DNA of 64,000 nucleotides, taken from positions 124,001-188,000 of the forward strand of contig NZ_SDPU01000001.1 in NCBI RefSeq assembly GCF_004168035.1, given 5' to 3'. Position numbers and translations under genes: made by a program. Origin of the DNA: Nocardioides iriomotensis. Its GTDB lineage: Bacteria > Actinomycetota > Actinomycetes > Propionibacteriales > Nocardioidaceae. The notes below the pieces were generated by a model. That model had not been told where the DNA came from. It searched no databases and saw only the letters and a list, made by a program, of their open reading frames with translations. Positions 53,679 to 63,931 of the stretch are shown here, one piece after another; the first letter of the stretch is position 1, and each line of letters starts with the position of its first letter.

Positions 53679-55523
53679 TCACTCGACGGTGACGGACTTG
53701 GCGAGGTTGCGCGGCTGGTCGACGTCGTGGCCCTTGACCGTCGCGAGCTCGCAGGCGAACAGCTGCAGCGGCACCGTCGCGACCATCGGCTGCAGCAACG
53801 TCGGCACCTTGGGCAGCTTGATCAGCACGTCGGCGTACGGCGCCACCACGTCGTCGTCCTCCTCGGCGAGCACGATCGTGCGGGCGCCGCGCGCGCGGAC
53901 CTCCTGGATGCCGCTGACCATCTTGTCGTGCAGGAAGTCGCGGCCCCGGGGCGGCACGACGCAGATCACCGGGAGCTGGTCCTCGACGAGCGCGATCGGG
54001 CCGTGCTTGAGCTCGCCGGCGGCGAAGCCCTCGGCGTGGATGTAGGCGAGCTCCTTGAGCTTCAGCGCGCCCTCGAGCGCGACGGGGAAGCCGGCGTGCC
54101 GGCCCAGGAAGAGCACCGACCCGGCCTCGGAGAGCTCCGCGGCCAGCTCGTTGACGACCGACGCCTCGTCGAGCATGCGCTGCACGTGCGCGGGCATCTT
54201 CTCGAGCTCGTGGACCACCGAGGCGATCTCGTCGCCGTAACGGGTGCCGCGCACCTGCGCGAGGTACAGCGCGAGCAGGTAGCACGCGACGAGCTGGGTC
54301 ATGAAGCCCTTGGTCGACGCGACGCCGATCTCGGGGCCGGCGTGGGTGTAGATCACCGCGTCGCTCTCGCGCGGGATCGTCGACCCGTTCGTGTTGCAGA
54401 TCGCGAGCACCTTGGAGCGCTGCTCGCGCGCGTGCCGGATCGCCATCAGGGTGTCGGCGGTCTCGCCGGACTGGCTGATCGCGACGACCAGGGTGTCGCG
54501 GGTGAGGATCGGGTCGCGGTACCGGAACTCGTGGGCGAGCTCCACCTCGCACGGGATGCGGGTCCAGTGCTCGATGGCGTACTTCGCCACCAGACCGGCG
54601 TAGAACGCCGTGCCGCACGCGACGATGATGATCTTGTCGACGTCGCGGAGCTCGTCCTCGCTGATCCGGATCTCGTCGAGCTGGAGTCGCCCCGCCTCGT
54701 CGTGGCGGCCGAGCATCGAGTCGGCGATCGCCCGCGGCTGCTCGTGGATCTCCTTGCGCATGAACCAGTCGTAGCCGTCCTTCTCGGCAGCCGAGAGGTC
54801 CCAGTCGACGTGGTACGGCGTGGCCTGCGCCTCGTTGCCGTCGAAGTCGGTGACGCCCACGCCCTCGCGGGTGATCGTGACGACCTGGTCCTGGCCGAGC
54901 TCGAGCGCCTCGCGGGTGTGCTCGATGAACGCGGCCACGTCGGAGGCGAGGAAGTTTTCGCCCTCACCGACGCCCACGACCAGCGGCGAGTTGCGGCGGG
55001 CCGCGACCACGCGGTCCGGGTCCTGGGCGTCGACCGCGACGAGGGTGAACGCCCCCTCCAGCCGGCGGCACACGGACTGCATCGCGGTGGTCAGGTCGTC
55101 ACCGCCGGCCACGGCCGCCTCGAGCAGGTGGGCCGCGATCTCGGTGTCGGTCTCGGAGCGCAGCTCGTGGCCGGCCGCCTCGAGCTCGGCGCGCAGGGCG
55201 GCGAAGTTCTCGATGATGCCGTTGTGCACCAGCGCGACCCGGCCGTCCTGGCCGAGGTGCGGGTGGGCGTTCTGGTCGTTGGGGGCGCCGTGGGTGGCCC
55301 AGCGGGTGTGCCCGATGCCGGTGGTGGCCTCGGGCAGGGGCGTGTCGGCCAGTGCCTTGTCGAGGTTCGCGATCTTGCCGGCGCGTTTCTCAGAGGCGAT
55401 CGTGCCGTCGACGACGAGGGCCACGCCGGCGGAGTCGTAGCCGCGGTACTCCAGCCTGCGCAGGCCCTCCACGACGACGCTCTCGGCCTGCTTGGGTCCG
55501 ACGTACCCGACGATTCCGCACAT
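53679..55523 (-). CDS. glmS: Glutamine-fructose-6-phosphate aminotransferase (isomerizing)
   Basis: 614 residues. Cys2 is the glutaminase nucleophile (MCGIVGYVG), followed by [13 protein letters not shown] and [16 protein letters not shown]. The isomerase half has two SIS domains, with [38 protein letters not shown] and the C-terminal [13 protein letters not shown]. It makes glucosamine-6-phosphate for peptidoglycan. TAGAAT (plus 55531-55536) seven bases before the ATG suggests a leaderless message; no glmS ribozyme-type leader is possible in that case. Confidence 0.97.
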   Translation of the reverse strand: MCGIVGYVGPKQAESVVVEGLRRLEYRGYDSAGVALVVDGTIASEKRAGKIANLDKALADTPLPEATTGIGHTRWATHGAPNDQNAHPHLGQDGRVALVHNGIIENFAALRAELEAAGHELRSETDTEIAAHLLEAAVAGGDDLTTAMQSVCRRLEGAFTLVAVDAQDPDRVVAARRNSPLVVGVGEGENFLASDVAAFIEHTREALELGQDQVVTITREGVGVTDFDGNEAQATPYHVDWDLSAAEKDGYDWFMRKEIHEQPRAIADSMLGRHDEAGRLQLDEIRISEDELRDVDKIIIVACGTAFYAGLVAKYAIEHWTRIPCEVELAHEFRYRDPILTRDTLVVAISQSGETADTLMAIRHAREQRSKVLAICNTNGSTIPRESDAVIYTHAGPEIGVASTKGFMTQLVACYLLALYLAQVRGTRYGDEIASVVHELEKMPAHVQRMLDEASVVNELAAELSEAGSVLFLGRHAGFPVALEGALKLKELAYIHAEGFAAGELKHGPIALVEDQLPVICVVPPRGRDFLHDKMVSGIQEVRARGARTIVLAEEDDDVVAPYADVLIKLPKVPTLLQPMVATVPLQLFACELATVKGHDVDQPRNLAKSVTVE

Positions 55524-55600
55524 GGGCGCGATTCTACGGGGGCCGTGGCCGGCCGGGACCCCGGGCGGTGGCCGTGGCGGGAGGCGGCAGAATGCCGGAC
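55524..55600. promoter_or_regulatory. Divergent leaderless promoters of glmS and coaA
   Basis: Minus-strand TAGAAT at 55531-55536 serves glmS (seven bases to ATG); plus-strand CAGAAT at 55588-55593 serves coaA (seven bases to ATG 55601). The two -10 boxes are placed at equal distances from their start codons at opposite edges of this 77-bp gap. Confidence 0.5.
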
Positions 55601-56578
55601 ATGTCTTCCGGACCGGGGCCCGAGGGCGGGCGCGAGTCCGGCCCGTACGTCGAGGTCGACCGCGCGACGTGGGCCGAGCTCGGCAAGGCGCGCGAGACCT
55701 GGGGCAGTCCGCTCACGGCCGACGAGATCGACCGGGTCCGCGGGCTCGGCGACGAGCTCGACCTCGACGAGGTGCAGCAGGTCTACCTGCCGCTGTCCCG
55801 GCTGCTCAGCCTGTACGTCGAGAGCGCGGGCACGCTGCACCGGGCGCAGGAGGAGTTCCTCGGCCGCGAGCAGCCGCCGCGCACGCCGTTCGTCATCGGC
55901 CTCGCCGGATCGGTCGCGGTCGGCAAGTCGACCACCGCCCGCGTGCTGCAGCAGATGCTCGCGCACTGGCCGGAGCACCCCTCGGTCGCGCTGGTCACCA
56001 CCGACGGCTTCCTCTACCCCAACGCCGAGCTCGAGCGCCGCGGCTTGCTCGGCCGCAAGGGCTTCCCCGAGTCCTACGACCGCAAGGCGCTGCTCCGGTT
56101 CGTGATGGACATCAAGTCCGGCAAGGACGAGGTGGAGGCGCCGACGTACTCCCACCTCGTCTACGACGTCCTCCCCGACGAGAAGGTCGTGGTCAAGCGC
56201 CCGGACATCGTCATCATCGAGGGCCTCAACGTGCTCCAGCCCGCGCGGGTGCGCGAGGACGGCCGCACCGGCCTGGCGCTGAGCGACTTCTTCGACTTCT
56301 CGGTGTACGTCGACGCCGCCACCGACGACATCCGGCGCTGGTACGTCGAGCGGTTCCTGCGGCTGCGGGAGACGGCCTTCCGCAACCCGGCGTCCTACTT
56401 CGCGAAGTACGGCGGTCTGTCCACCGACGAGGCGGTCGCCGAGGCGCACCGCATCTGGGACACCATCAACGGGCCCAACCTCAAGCAGAACGTCCAGCCC
56501 ACCCGCAGCCGCGCGACGCTCGTGCTGCGCAAGGCGGCTGACCACTCCGTGCGGTTCGTGCGCCTCCGCAAGCTCTGA
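55601..56578 (+). CDS. coaA: Pantothenate kinase (type I)
   Basis: 325 residues. Walker [20 protein letters not shown] near residue 105, [33 protein letters not shown] and [12 protein letters not shown], then [15 protein letters not shown]; all typical of CoaA. It commits pantothenate to CoA. ATG at 55601 is chosen from the CAGAAT box; ATG at 55592, with a GGAGG site, would add three residues. Confidence 0.96.
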   Translation: MSSGPGPEGGRESGPYVEVDRATWAELGKARETWGSPLTADEIDRVRGLGDELDLDEVQQVYLPLSRLLSLYVESAGTLHRAQEEFLGREQPPRTPFVIGLAGSVAVGKSTTARVLQQMLAHWPEHPSVALVTTDGFLYPNAELERRGLLGRKGFPESYDRKALLRFVMDIKSGKDEVEAPTYSHLVYDVLPDEKVVVKRPDIVIIEGLNVLQPARVREDGRTGLALSDFFDFSVYVDAATDDIRRWYVERFLRLRETAFRNPASYFAKYGGLSTDEAVAEAHRIWDTINGPNLKQNVQPTRSRATLVLRKAADHSVRFVRLRKL

Positions 56579-56624
56579 CCGGAAACCGGTCGCGCGCCGG
56601 GGCGGCGCCTTGTTGGATGGCGCC

Positions 56625-57623
56625 ATGGAGATCCGAGCCCTCGACCCGTCCGACGACGCCGCCGTCCGGCGCTTCCACGAGATCCTGTGGCGCGCCGAGA
56701 AGGAGGACGGCCGCCCGTGGAACCCGATGTGGACCCACGACGAGTTCGCGGCCATGGTGCGCAAGCCGTCCAAGGAGCGGCGCATGGTCTCCGTCGCGGC
56801 GCACGACGGCGACGAGATGGTCGGGGCCGGCTTCATGATGCTGTCGGACCTCGACAACCTCGACACCGCATGGACGTTCATCGCGGTCGAGCCGGAGCGG
56901 CGCGGTCGCAGCATCGGGGCTTTCGTGCTGGACGGCATCATCGCGGCGGCCGGACCCGAGGGCCGCACCCAGCTGCTCGGCGGCGCGGGCGTCCCGTTCG
57001 AGGAGCGCGACTCGTCGCCGATCGTCGCCTGGGCCGTCGCCCACGGCTTCACGGTCGCCAACACCGAGATCCAGCGCAACCTGGAGCTGCCGGTCGCCGA
57101 GGAGCTGCTCGACGAGATCGACCGCGAGGTGCGCGAGAAGTCCGAGGGCTACGAGGTCCGCACCTACGTCGGCCCCCTCCCCGACGAGCTGCTCCAGTCC
57201 TACGCCGACCTCGGCAACCTCTTCATGCTGGAGGCGCCGATGGGCGACATCGACGTGGAGGCCGGGCGGTCGACACCGGAGTCCCTCCGCGAGCAGGACG
57301 AGGTGATCGAGGCGATGGGACGCACGCGGTACTCCGCCCTCGCCCTCAAGGACGGCGTCGTCGTCGCGCACAGCGACCTCGGCACCGCCGCGGGCGACGA
57401 CGAGGCGCACCAGTGGGGCACGCTCGTGCACCCCGACCACCGCGGGCACCGGCTCGGCGCCGCGGTCAAGGTCGCCAACCTCCGCAGCTTCCAGCGCGAG
57501 CAGCCCTCCTCCAAGCGCATCGTCACCACCAACGCCGAGGTCAACGCCTGGATGGTGGCGATCAACGACCGGCTGGGGTTCGCGCCCGTGGCGGTCGTGC
57601 CGACGTTCAAGCGCCGGCTGTAG
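56625..57623 (+). CDS. Double-domain GNAT acetyltransferase, paralogue 1
   Basis: 332 residues, two GNAT-like domains. The N-terminus MEIRALDPSDDAAVRRFHEI and the first loop VEPERRGRSIGAFVLDGI define domain 1; the second has LVHPDHRGHRLGAAVKVANL (R-G-H-x-L-G) and TNAEVNAWMVAINDRLGF. The same N-terminal and C-terminal patterns recur in the genes at 59930-60943 and 62855-63853. Substrate unknown; some members of this actinobacterial family are mycothiol synthase-like in layout, but key residues do not allow that call. Confidence 0.83.
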   Translation: MEIRALDPSDDAAVRRFHEILWRAEKEDGRPWNPMWTHDEFAAMVRKPSKERRMVSVAAHDGDEMVGAGFMMLSDLDNLDTAWTFIAVEPERRGRSIGAFVLDGIIAAAGPEGRTQLLGGAGVPFEERDSSPIVAWAVAHGFTVANTEIQRNLELPVAEELLDEIDREVREKSEGYEVRTYVGPLPDELLQSYADLGNLFMLEAPMGDIDVEAGRSTPESLREQDEVIEAMGRTRYSALALKDGVVVAHSDLGTAAGDDEAHQWGTLVHPDHRGHRLGAAVKVANLRSFQREQPSSKRIVTTNAEVNAWMVAINDRLGFAPVAVVPTFKRRL

Positions 57624-57635
57624 CAGACTGCCCGC

Positions 57636-58577
57636 GTGCTGCACCTCCAGCTGCGCGTGCCGGACGGCCGCCTCGACCGCGTCGTCGCCCTGCTCACCGG
57701 CGACGACACGGTCACCAACGTCGCGGTCTTCCCCGACGGCTACCGCAAGCCGCCGGGCGCGCTGGTGCTGGCCGACGTCGCCCGCGAAGGCGCCAACCCG
57801 GTGGTCGCGGCGCTGCGCGCGCTGGACCTGCACCACGACGGCTCGATCATGCTGTCCGAGCCCGGCACGCTCTTCTCCGACGCCACGGCGGCGGCCGAGG
57901 AGGCCGCCCCGGGCGAGCCCGACGACGGGATCGTCTGGGACATCGTCGAGAACCGCGTCCGCAAGGACTCCCGCCTCACCTGGTCCTACCTGTCGTTCCT
58001 CGTGCTGGCCACCTTGATCGCCGGGGCGGGACGGCTGCTCGACCAGCCGATCCTGATCGTCGGCGCGATGGTCGTCGGCCCGGAGTTCTCCCCCGTCGCG
58101 GCGATCTGCCTGGCGCTGGCGCGCCCCCGCCTCGCGCTCCTGCCCGCCGCGGTGCGCACGCTCGTCCTCGGGTTCGCGATCGCGATCGCGATCGCCACGC
58201 CCCTCTGGTGGATCGGCTACGTCAGCGGCCTGGTGAGCGCCCAGGACGCCGCCACGGGCGAGCTCACGGAGTTCATCATCAAGCCCGACGCGTGGTCGTT
58301 CGTCATCGCGCTGCTCGCCGGGATCGCCGGCGTGCTGTCGCTCACCGCGTCCAAGTCGGGTCCGCTCGTCGGCGTCTTCATCTCGGTCACCACCGTCCCG
58401 GCGGTCGGCACGATCGCGCTCTGCCTGGGCACCGGGGTGTGGTCCGAGGTCGGCGGGGCGGCCGTCCAGCTCGGCGTCAACGTCCTCGGCATGCTCGTCG
58501 CCGGCACCGCCACGCTGTGGGTGCAGCGGGCGGTGTGGTCGCGGGTCCACCGTGGCGCCCGCGCGGGCGCGTTCTGA
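57636..58577 (+). CDS. DUF389 family membrane protein
   Basis: 313 residues from GTG. A soluble N-terminal part of about 95 residues (LHLQLRVPDGRLDRVVALLT) precedes six to seven membrane helices from about residue 115. Family marks: SRLTWSYLSFLVLATLIAG, ILIVGAMVVGPEFSPVAAIC and LLAGIAGVLSLTASKSGPLV. No transport or enzyme function is proven for DUF389. CAGACT six bases before the GTG suggests a leaderless message; the previous gene ends 12 bp upstream. Confidence 0.85.
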   Translation: MLHLQLRVPDGRLDRVVALLTGDDTVTNVAVFPDGYRKPPGALVLADVAREGANPVVAALRALDLHHDGSIMLSEPGTLFSDATAAAEEAAPGEPDDGIVWDIVENRVRKDSRLTWSYLSFLVLATLIAGAGRLLDQPILIVGAMVVGPEFSPVAAICLALARPRLALLPAAVRTLVLGFAIAIAIATPLWWIGYVSGLVSAQDAATGELTEFIIKPDAWSFVIALLAGIAGVLSLTASKSGPLVGVFISVTTVPAVGTIALCLGTGVWSEVGGAAVQLGVNVLGMLVAGTATLWVQRAVWSRVHRGARAGAF

Positions 58578-58596
58578 GCCGCCTAGGCTGTCCGTC

Positions 58597-59994
58597 GTGG
58601 CTCGGGTCGAGATCCTGCACTGGAACGACGTGCACGCCCGCTTCGGGGCGCTGGCGCGGCTGAGCGCGCGGGCGCGGCAGGTCCGTGACGCGGCGCCGCA
58701 CCCGGTGCTGCTCCTCGACGGCGGCGACGTCGAGGACACCTCGGTCCGGCTCTCCGCGATGACGTACGGCGTGGCCGGCTGGCGGCTGCTCAAGGCCGCC
58801 GGCGTCGACGCGGCCGTCGTCGGCAACGGCGGGCTGCTGCGCTACGGGCCGGCCGTGCTGCCCCGCTACGCCGCCGCGCTCGGGTCGCCGCCGCTGGTGT
58901 GCGACGTCGAGACGGACGACGGCCGGGTGCTCGAGGGCACGGCGCGCGGCCGGCTGCTCGACGCCGGCGACGTGCGGGTCGGGGTCGTCGGCGTCACGGA
59001 CTACTACTTCCAGTACGACACCCTCGGCCTGCGCGAGCGCGGGCGGGTGACCGCCGTACGCGAGGAGGCGCTGCGGCTGCGCGCCGAGGGCGCCGACGTC
59101 GTCGTCCTGCTCAGCCACACCGGCGTGCACGCCGACCGGGCGATCAGCTGGGCGCTGCGCGGCACGATCGACCTGATCGTCGGCGGGCACACCCACCACC
59201 TGCTGCTCGACGGGGACCGCGACGAGGGCGTGCCGATCGCCCAGGCGGGCTGCTTCGGCGAGCACCTCGGCCGGGTCGTGCTCGAGGTCGACCGGACCGC
59301 CGAGCGGCCCGTCCAGGTCGTCGACATGACCGTCGAGCCGGTCGCGGAGGACGCCCCGGCCGACCCCGCCGTCCTGGCCGAGACCGAGCGCGCTGAGGCC
59401 GACCTCGAGGCGTGGCTCGACGAGCCGCTCGGGCACCTCGACGAGGAGGCGCCGCACGACGGTGACGGGCGCAGCCACGCGGCGGAGGTAGTGCTGACCG
59501 CGCTGCTCGACCGGTTCCCCGCCGAGGTCGGCGTCCTCATCGCGGCGCACTGCACCGACGGGCTGCCGGGCGGCGCCGTCCGGCGACGGGACGTCTGGGC
59601 GACGACGAGCTCGCCGGGCAACCCCGCGACGGGCACCCTGACCGGGGCCGAGCTGCGCGCGATGCTGCGGCGCGGCTGGAGCGAGGAGTACGCCGCGCAC
59701 GCGCCGCGCACCTTCCGCTTCCGGCCGTTCGGCCGGCTGCAGACGGTCGGGGTGGACGAGCGCGACGGGGAGCTCCTCGTCGGCGGTGAGCCGCTCGACG
59801 ACGACCGCCGCTACTCCGTGACCGGCTCGGACCTCGAGCTCGCGCCGTACGGCGGTCTCGTGGCCGCCCACCCGGAGGACGTGCGCTACGACAGCAGCGT
59901 GATCCTGCCGGAGGCGCTGGAGGCGTGGTTCAGCCGAGCTTCCGGTGCAGGCTCACGTGCCGCTCGACGGCCCGGAAGCCCAGCATCTCGTTGA
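58597..59994 (+). CDS. Metallophosphatase / 5'-nucleotidase family protein
   Basis: 465 residues from GTG. The two-metal phosphatase part has EILHWNDVHARFGALARLS, LLLDGGDVEDTS, VVGNGGLLRYG in place of the usual GNH[DE], VVVLLSHTGVHAD and IVGGHTHHLL. The 5'-nucleotidase C-terminal domain follows (TGTLTGAELRAMLRRGW, RPFGRLQTVGVDERDG). No signal peptide is visible, so it may be cytoplasmic. GNGG instead of GNHE removes a metal-near His, so activity is uncertain. Its last 65 bp are antisense to the convergent GNAT gene. TAGGCT lies seven bases before the start. Confidence 0.82.
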   Translation: MARVEILHWNDVHARFGALARLSARARQVRDAAPHPVLLLDGGDVEDTSVRLSAMTYGVAGWRLLKAAGVDAAVVGNGGLLRYGPAVLPRYAAALGSPPLVCDVETDDGRVLEGTARGRLLDAGDVRVGVVGVTDYYFQYDTLGLRERGRVTAVREEALRLRAEGADVVVLLSHTGVHADRAISWALRGTIDLIVGGHTHHLLLDGDRDEGVPIAQAGCFGEHLGRVVLEVDRTAERPVQVVDMTVEPVAEDAPADPAVLAETERAEADLEAWLDEPLGHLDEEAPHDGDGRSHAAEVVLTALLDRFPAEVGVLIAAHCTDGLPGGAVRRRDVWATTSSPGNPATGTLTGAELRAMLRRGWSEEYAAHAPRTFRFRPFGRLQTVGVDERDGELLVGGEPLDDDRRYSVTGSDLELAPYGGLVAAHPEDVRYDSSVILPEALEAWFSRASGAGSRAARRPGSPASR

Positions 59995-60943
59995 TCCCGA
60001 TCATGGCGTCGTTGACCTCGGCGTTCATGGTGTAGACCCGGTCGCGCTCCGGCGCCTCCGCGAGCACCCAGCGCAGGTTGACCACCTTGGTGGCCATCCC
60101 GAGCCGGTGGCCCCGGTGCTCGGGCGCGACGAGCGTGCCCCACTGGAAGACCGCGCCCGGGTCGTTGTGCGGCACCACGAGCTCGGTGTACGCCACCGGT
60201 GTCCCGTCGCCGTCGAGAGCGACCGTCGTGTACTTCACCCGTCCGGCCGCCTCCATCACCGCCTCGTCGGCGCGAATCCGCTCGGCGTCGAGCACCTCCC
60301 GCTCGAGCGCCACCTCCCCCGACGGCGCCTCGACCATGAGCGAGCCGACCAGCTCGCCGAACGCGTCGACGAGGTCGTCGGGCACGCGCCCCTGGAACTG
60401 CCGCAGCTCGTAGTCCCGGTGGTACGGCGCCGCGTCCGCACCGAGCCGGTCGAGCAGGCCGTCCTCGAGCGGGAGCGGCAGCACCCGCACGATGTCGCAC
60501 ATGTCGAACGACCAGCCACGTGCGTAGGCGAAGTCGGTGTCGGCGTGACCGCGGCCGTCCTCCGGGGCGTCGTACGGGACGTGCGCCTCGGCGACGAGCT
60601 GGTGCCGACCCGCGCGCTCCGACTCCGCGACCAGGTGGTCCAGCATGGTCGAGCCGTAGCCCCTGCCGCGGTGCTGCGGCGGTACCCACAGCCGCACGAT
60701 CGACAGGTCCTTGTTGTCCTTCAGCGGCAGCACGAGCATGCCGGCCGCGACGACCGCACCGTCCACGGTTCCGACGCACGGTTGGAACGACTCGCCCGTG
60801 CACGGCTTGGTGAGGTCGGCCCGCATCTCGACGAGCTGCCACGGCGCCGCGTGCGGACGCTCGAACGTGTCGGCGGCGAGGTAGGCGGCGTGGAACGACG
60901 CGAGGGCGGCGTCGTCGTGCGGGTCCAGCGGGGTGATCTCCAC
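59930..60943 (-). CDS. Double-domain GNAT acetyltransferase, paralogue 2
   Basis: 337 residues from GTG. Domain 1 has VRLWVPPQHRGRGYGSTMLD; domain 2 has LVAPEHRGHRLGMATKVVNL and TMNAEVNDAMIGINEMLGFR. Starting EITPLDPHDDAALASFHAAY it aligns along its length with paralogue 1 (56625). TACGCT six bases before the GTG points to a leaderless transcript. The end overlaps the nucleotidase gene by 65 bp in antisense. Substrate unknown. Confidence 0.84.
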   Translation of the reverse strand: MEITPLDPHDDAALASFHAAYLAADTFERPHAAPWQLVEMRADLTKPCTGESFQPCVGTVDGAVVAAGMLVLPLKDNKDLSIVRLWVPPQHRGRGYGSTMLDHLVAESERAGRHQLVAEAHVPYDAPEDGRGHADTDFAYARGWSFDMCDIVRVLPLPLEDGLLDRLGADAAPYHRDYELRQFQGRVPDDLVDAFGELVGSLMVEAPSGEVALEREVLDAERIRADEAVMEAAGRVKYTTVALDGDGTPVAYTELVVPHNDPGAVFQWGTLVAPEHRGHRLGMATKVVNLRWVLAEAPERDRVYTMNAEVNDAMIGINEMLGFRAVERHVSLHRKLG

Positions 60944-61059
60944 GGCGGAAGCGTAGGTGCCACCGGCCGCGGACGCCTCCGGTTATCGGGCGCCGGCGGC
61001 CTCTTGTCGCACGGGCACCGCGGGCCTAGGGTCGGTCCACCATCATCGGGGGAGTCACC

Positions 61060-62858
61060 ATGCGCGCTCGGGTCCGCATCCTGCTCGTCTCTGCCCTGGT
61101 CGTCCTGACGACCGGGCTCGTCGGGGGCCTCGGCGTCCCCGCCACCGCGGGGCCGAGGAAGCCCGCACCGGCCCCGCCGCCGACCGGCACGTCCGAGGTC
61201 AGCGTCGCCGACCTGGCCGTGCCCGAGCCCGCCGACGGCTCGTCCCTCGCCGTCCGGGTCCCGGTGGTCCTGGACCGGCCGGCCTCCGGTGACGTCCGGC
61301 TCCGCTGGGACCTCGTGGCCGACAGCGCCGGGCCCGCCGACCTCACGCTCGGCTCCGGTACGGCGACCGTCCGGGCCGGCCAGCAGGTGACGGACGTGCC
61401 GACGACGGTGCGCGGGGACGCAGCCACGGAGGCCGAGGAGTCCGCGACCCTGCGGGTCACCCTGGTGTCCGGGCCTGCGACCGTCGTGGACGACACCGGA
61501 CGCGTCACGGTCCGCGACGCGGTCCCGGGCCTCTCCTTCGGCAGCCTGCAGCTGACCGAGCCCGACACGGGGTCGGCGCCGGTCACCGTCCCTGCCGTGC
61601 ACGTGCCGAACGCCTCGCAGCGGCTCTCGTTCCGCTGGAGCTGGGGACGCGGCAACCGCACCGACGACGAGAGCGGCGCCGACGTGACGCCGACGTCGCC
61701 GACGATCGTGTCGATCAACCGCGGAGCGCCGGGCGTCCTGGTCCCGGTCAGCGTCGTCGGCGACACCCGCCAGGAGTTCGACGAGCGCTGGGACGTCGAG
61801 ATCCTCGACGTCGAGTCCTGGGTCACCCTCGCCGACCCGCGCGGTGAGATCTACCTGCCCAACGACGACGCGAGCAGCTGGGACACGACCTGGCAGCCGC
61901 CCGCCGAGGTGCGCAGCCGGCCCGGCTCGGTGCTCCACGTCGCCGGCACACCGCGCGACTACGTCACGCAGGGGCAGACCCTGACGTTCGACTCCAGCAA
62001 CGCCGGGTTCACCAAGCTCCCCGTGCCCGGGGACCCCGACACCGACGTCTGGAACTGGGTCACGATCACCGCCCGCGGCGACGTCAGCTACGACGTGTCG
62101 CTGTGGACCGACCCCGGCGCGGAACGCATCGAGCCGGGCGTGTGGCGCGACGTGACCCGGTTCCCGTTCTCGTACCGGCGATGGACGTCAACGGCGAGAA
62201 CCGCGGCTGCAACTGGCTCTACGGCTGGTTCGCCGTCGACCGTGCCGACTACGACGCCGCCGGCAACCTCGCCTACCTCGAGGTCCGGCTCGAGCAGCGC
62301 TGCGAGACGCCCGACGCGCCGCCTCTGCACGTGTACCTGCGCTGGGACCGCGACGCCCCCTCGCAGCCTCCGCCGCCGGGCGACCCCGCCGACCTCGCGT
62401 GGCACCCGCCGGCGGGCGCCGTACCCGCCACCGGCCCGTACCTCTACTTCGAGACCGAGGCCGACAACGGCCTCGCCCACGGCGAGACCCGGCTGGTCAC
62501 GCCGCAGACCGCCACACGCTCGTCGCTCACCAGCACCGAGCCGCGCACCTTTCAGATGATGTTCGAGACAGACGAGTACCTCGGCCGCTACGAGCTCACC
62601 GCCGTCACCCCCGACGGCACCGACCAGTTCGTGCCGGCGCTCTACGAGGACGTCAGCTCGCCCAACCAGCGCAACCCGCTGGAGGCCGGGGTGGAGCTCA
62701 GCGCGTTCTACACCGGCTGCGCCAGCGACGACGCCACCCTGGCCGTCGACCGCGCGGAGTACGACGCCGAGGGCCTGCGCCTGGTCGAGGTCCGGTTCCT
62801 GCAGCCGTGCGGCGGGATGCTGTGGGGCGCCGCGCGCTGGGTCCGACCCGAAGGCTAG
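61060..62858 (+). pseudogene. Secreted Calx-beta-like protein split by a one-base frameshift
   Basis: Starts with a Sec signal peptide (RILLVSALVVLTTGLVGGLG) from an ATG after GGGGGAG. The first 370 codons include Calx-beta-like repeats (VPVVLDRPASGDVRLRWDLV, EAEESATLRVTLVSG, then RQEFDERWDVEILDVE). Near 62175 the sense frame moves: codons ending FPFSYR must continue in another frame as MDVNGENRGCNWLYGWF, down to TAG at 62858. Adding one C to CC in TACCGG (about 62174-62176) would give SYPAMDVNGEN and a whole protein of about 599 residues. Sequencing error or a genuine mutation cannot be told apart here. Confidence 0.75.
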
Positions 62859-63853
62859 ACCTCCCGCTGCACCTCGACGCAGCGCTCGACCTCGCGGTAG
62901 CCGAGCCGCTCGTTGACGGCGTTCATCGCGGCGTTCACGCCCGCGTTGCCGGTCATCAGGATCTGGCACTGCGGGAACGCCGCGCGGATCGCCTGGTGGT
63001 TGGCGACCTTCATGGCCAGCCCGAGCGCGTGGCCGCGGTGCTCGGGCAGCACGAGGGTGCCGCTCTGGAAGCCGCGGGTCGGGGCGTGGTCGCTGACCAT
63101 CGCCTCGGTGAGGCCGGCCATCGTCCCGTCCGGGGCCAGCGCGGCGACCGCGAACACGTGCCGGCCGACCCGGCGGTTCTGGGCCTCGCCGTCGCGGACG
63201 CGCTGCTCGTCCCAGACCTCCGCCTCGAGCTCGAGCTCGCCGCTGGGCGCCTCGTCGTTGAACGCCTCGTTGAGCCGGCAGAACTCCGCGAGAAGCTCGG
63301 GGGGAACCGCGTCGTCCCAGGCCACGAGCGTGTAGCCGTCGCTGCGCGCGGCCGCCTCGTGGGCCAGCATCTCCCACGTCGGTTCGGTCTCGGCGAGGTC
63401 CACGACCTTGATGCCCTCGTCGATCGCCTCGGTGAAGCCGGTCGCGCGCGAGAACGCCAGCGCGGGGCCGTCGGAACCGGACGGGACGTAGGCTTCCGCG
63501 ATCACGGTACGGCGGCCCTCCGCCTTGGCCGCGCCGAGGGCCGCGTCGACAAGCGCGGTGCCGATGCCCTTGCGCTGGTGGTCGGGGTGCACCTGGAGGT
63601 CGATGAAGCACAGGTGCGTGTTGTCCAGCGTCGGGAGGTTGAGGTAGGTGCGACCGACCATGCGGTCACCGTCGAACGCCCCGAGCATGTGATTGCGCCA
63701 GCCGGGGCGGCCACCCTCGACGTACGCCGGCCGCGCGCTCTCGAACGGTGCGTAGAAGTCGTAGGGGCGGTAGGCGTCCTCCGCCTGCTTGCCCACGAGC
63801 CAGAACTGCCGCAGCTGGTCCTCGTCGGACCGGTCGATCTCCCGGATCTCCAC
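62855..63853 (-). CDS. Double-domain GNAT acetyltransferase, paralogue 3
   Basis: 332 residues from GTG. Starts EIREIDRSDEDQLRQFWLVG; domain 1 loop is LQVHPDHQRKGIGTALVDAA; domain 2 has LVLPEHRGHALGLAMKVANH and TGNAGVNAAMNAVNERLGYR. Same overall plan as the genes at 56625 and 59930. TACCCT six bases before the GTG suggests a leaderless message. The stop shares CTAG (62855-62858) with the convergent secreted-protein gene. Confidence 0.84.
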   Translation of the reverse strand: MEIREIDRSDEDQLRQFWLVGKQAEDAYRPYDFYAPFESARPAYVEGGRPGWRNHMLGAFDGDRMVGRTYLNLPTLDNTHLCFIDLQVHPDHQRKGIGTALVDAALGAAKAEGRRTVIAEAYVPSGSDGPALAFSRATGFTEAIDEGIKVVDLAETEPTWEMLAHEAAARSDGYTLVAWDDAVPPELLAEFCRLNEAFNDEAPSGELELEAEVWDEQRVRDGEAQNRRVGRHVFAVAALAPDGTMAGLTEAMVSDHAPTRGFQSGTLVLPEHRGHALGLAMKVANHQAIRAAFPQCQILMTGNAGVNAAMNAVNERLGYREVERCVEVQREV

Positions 63854-63931
63854 CGGCTCAGGGTAGGAGGGCGACGGGGTGACCGCACCCGAATTCGGCC
63901 AAACCGTGACCCGGAAGCCGGGACGGCCCGG

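Noticed and set aside
63871-63925. Terminator hairpin after the right-edge gene
   Set aside because: Only a five-base stem (CCGGG/CCCGG) could be drawn and no T-run follows it.
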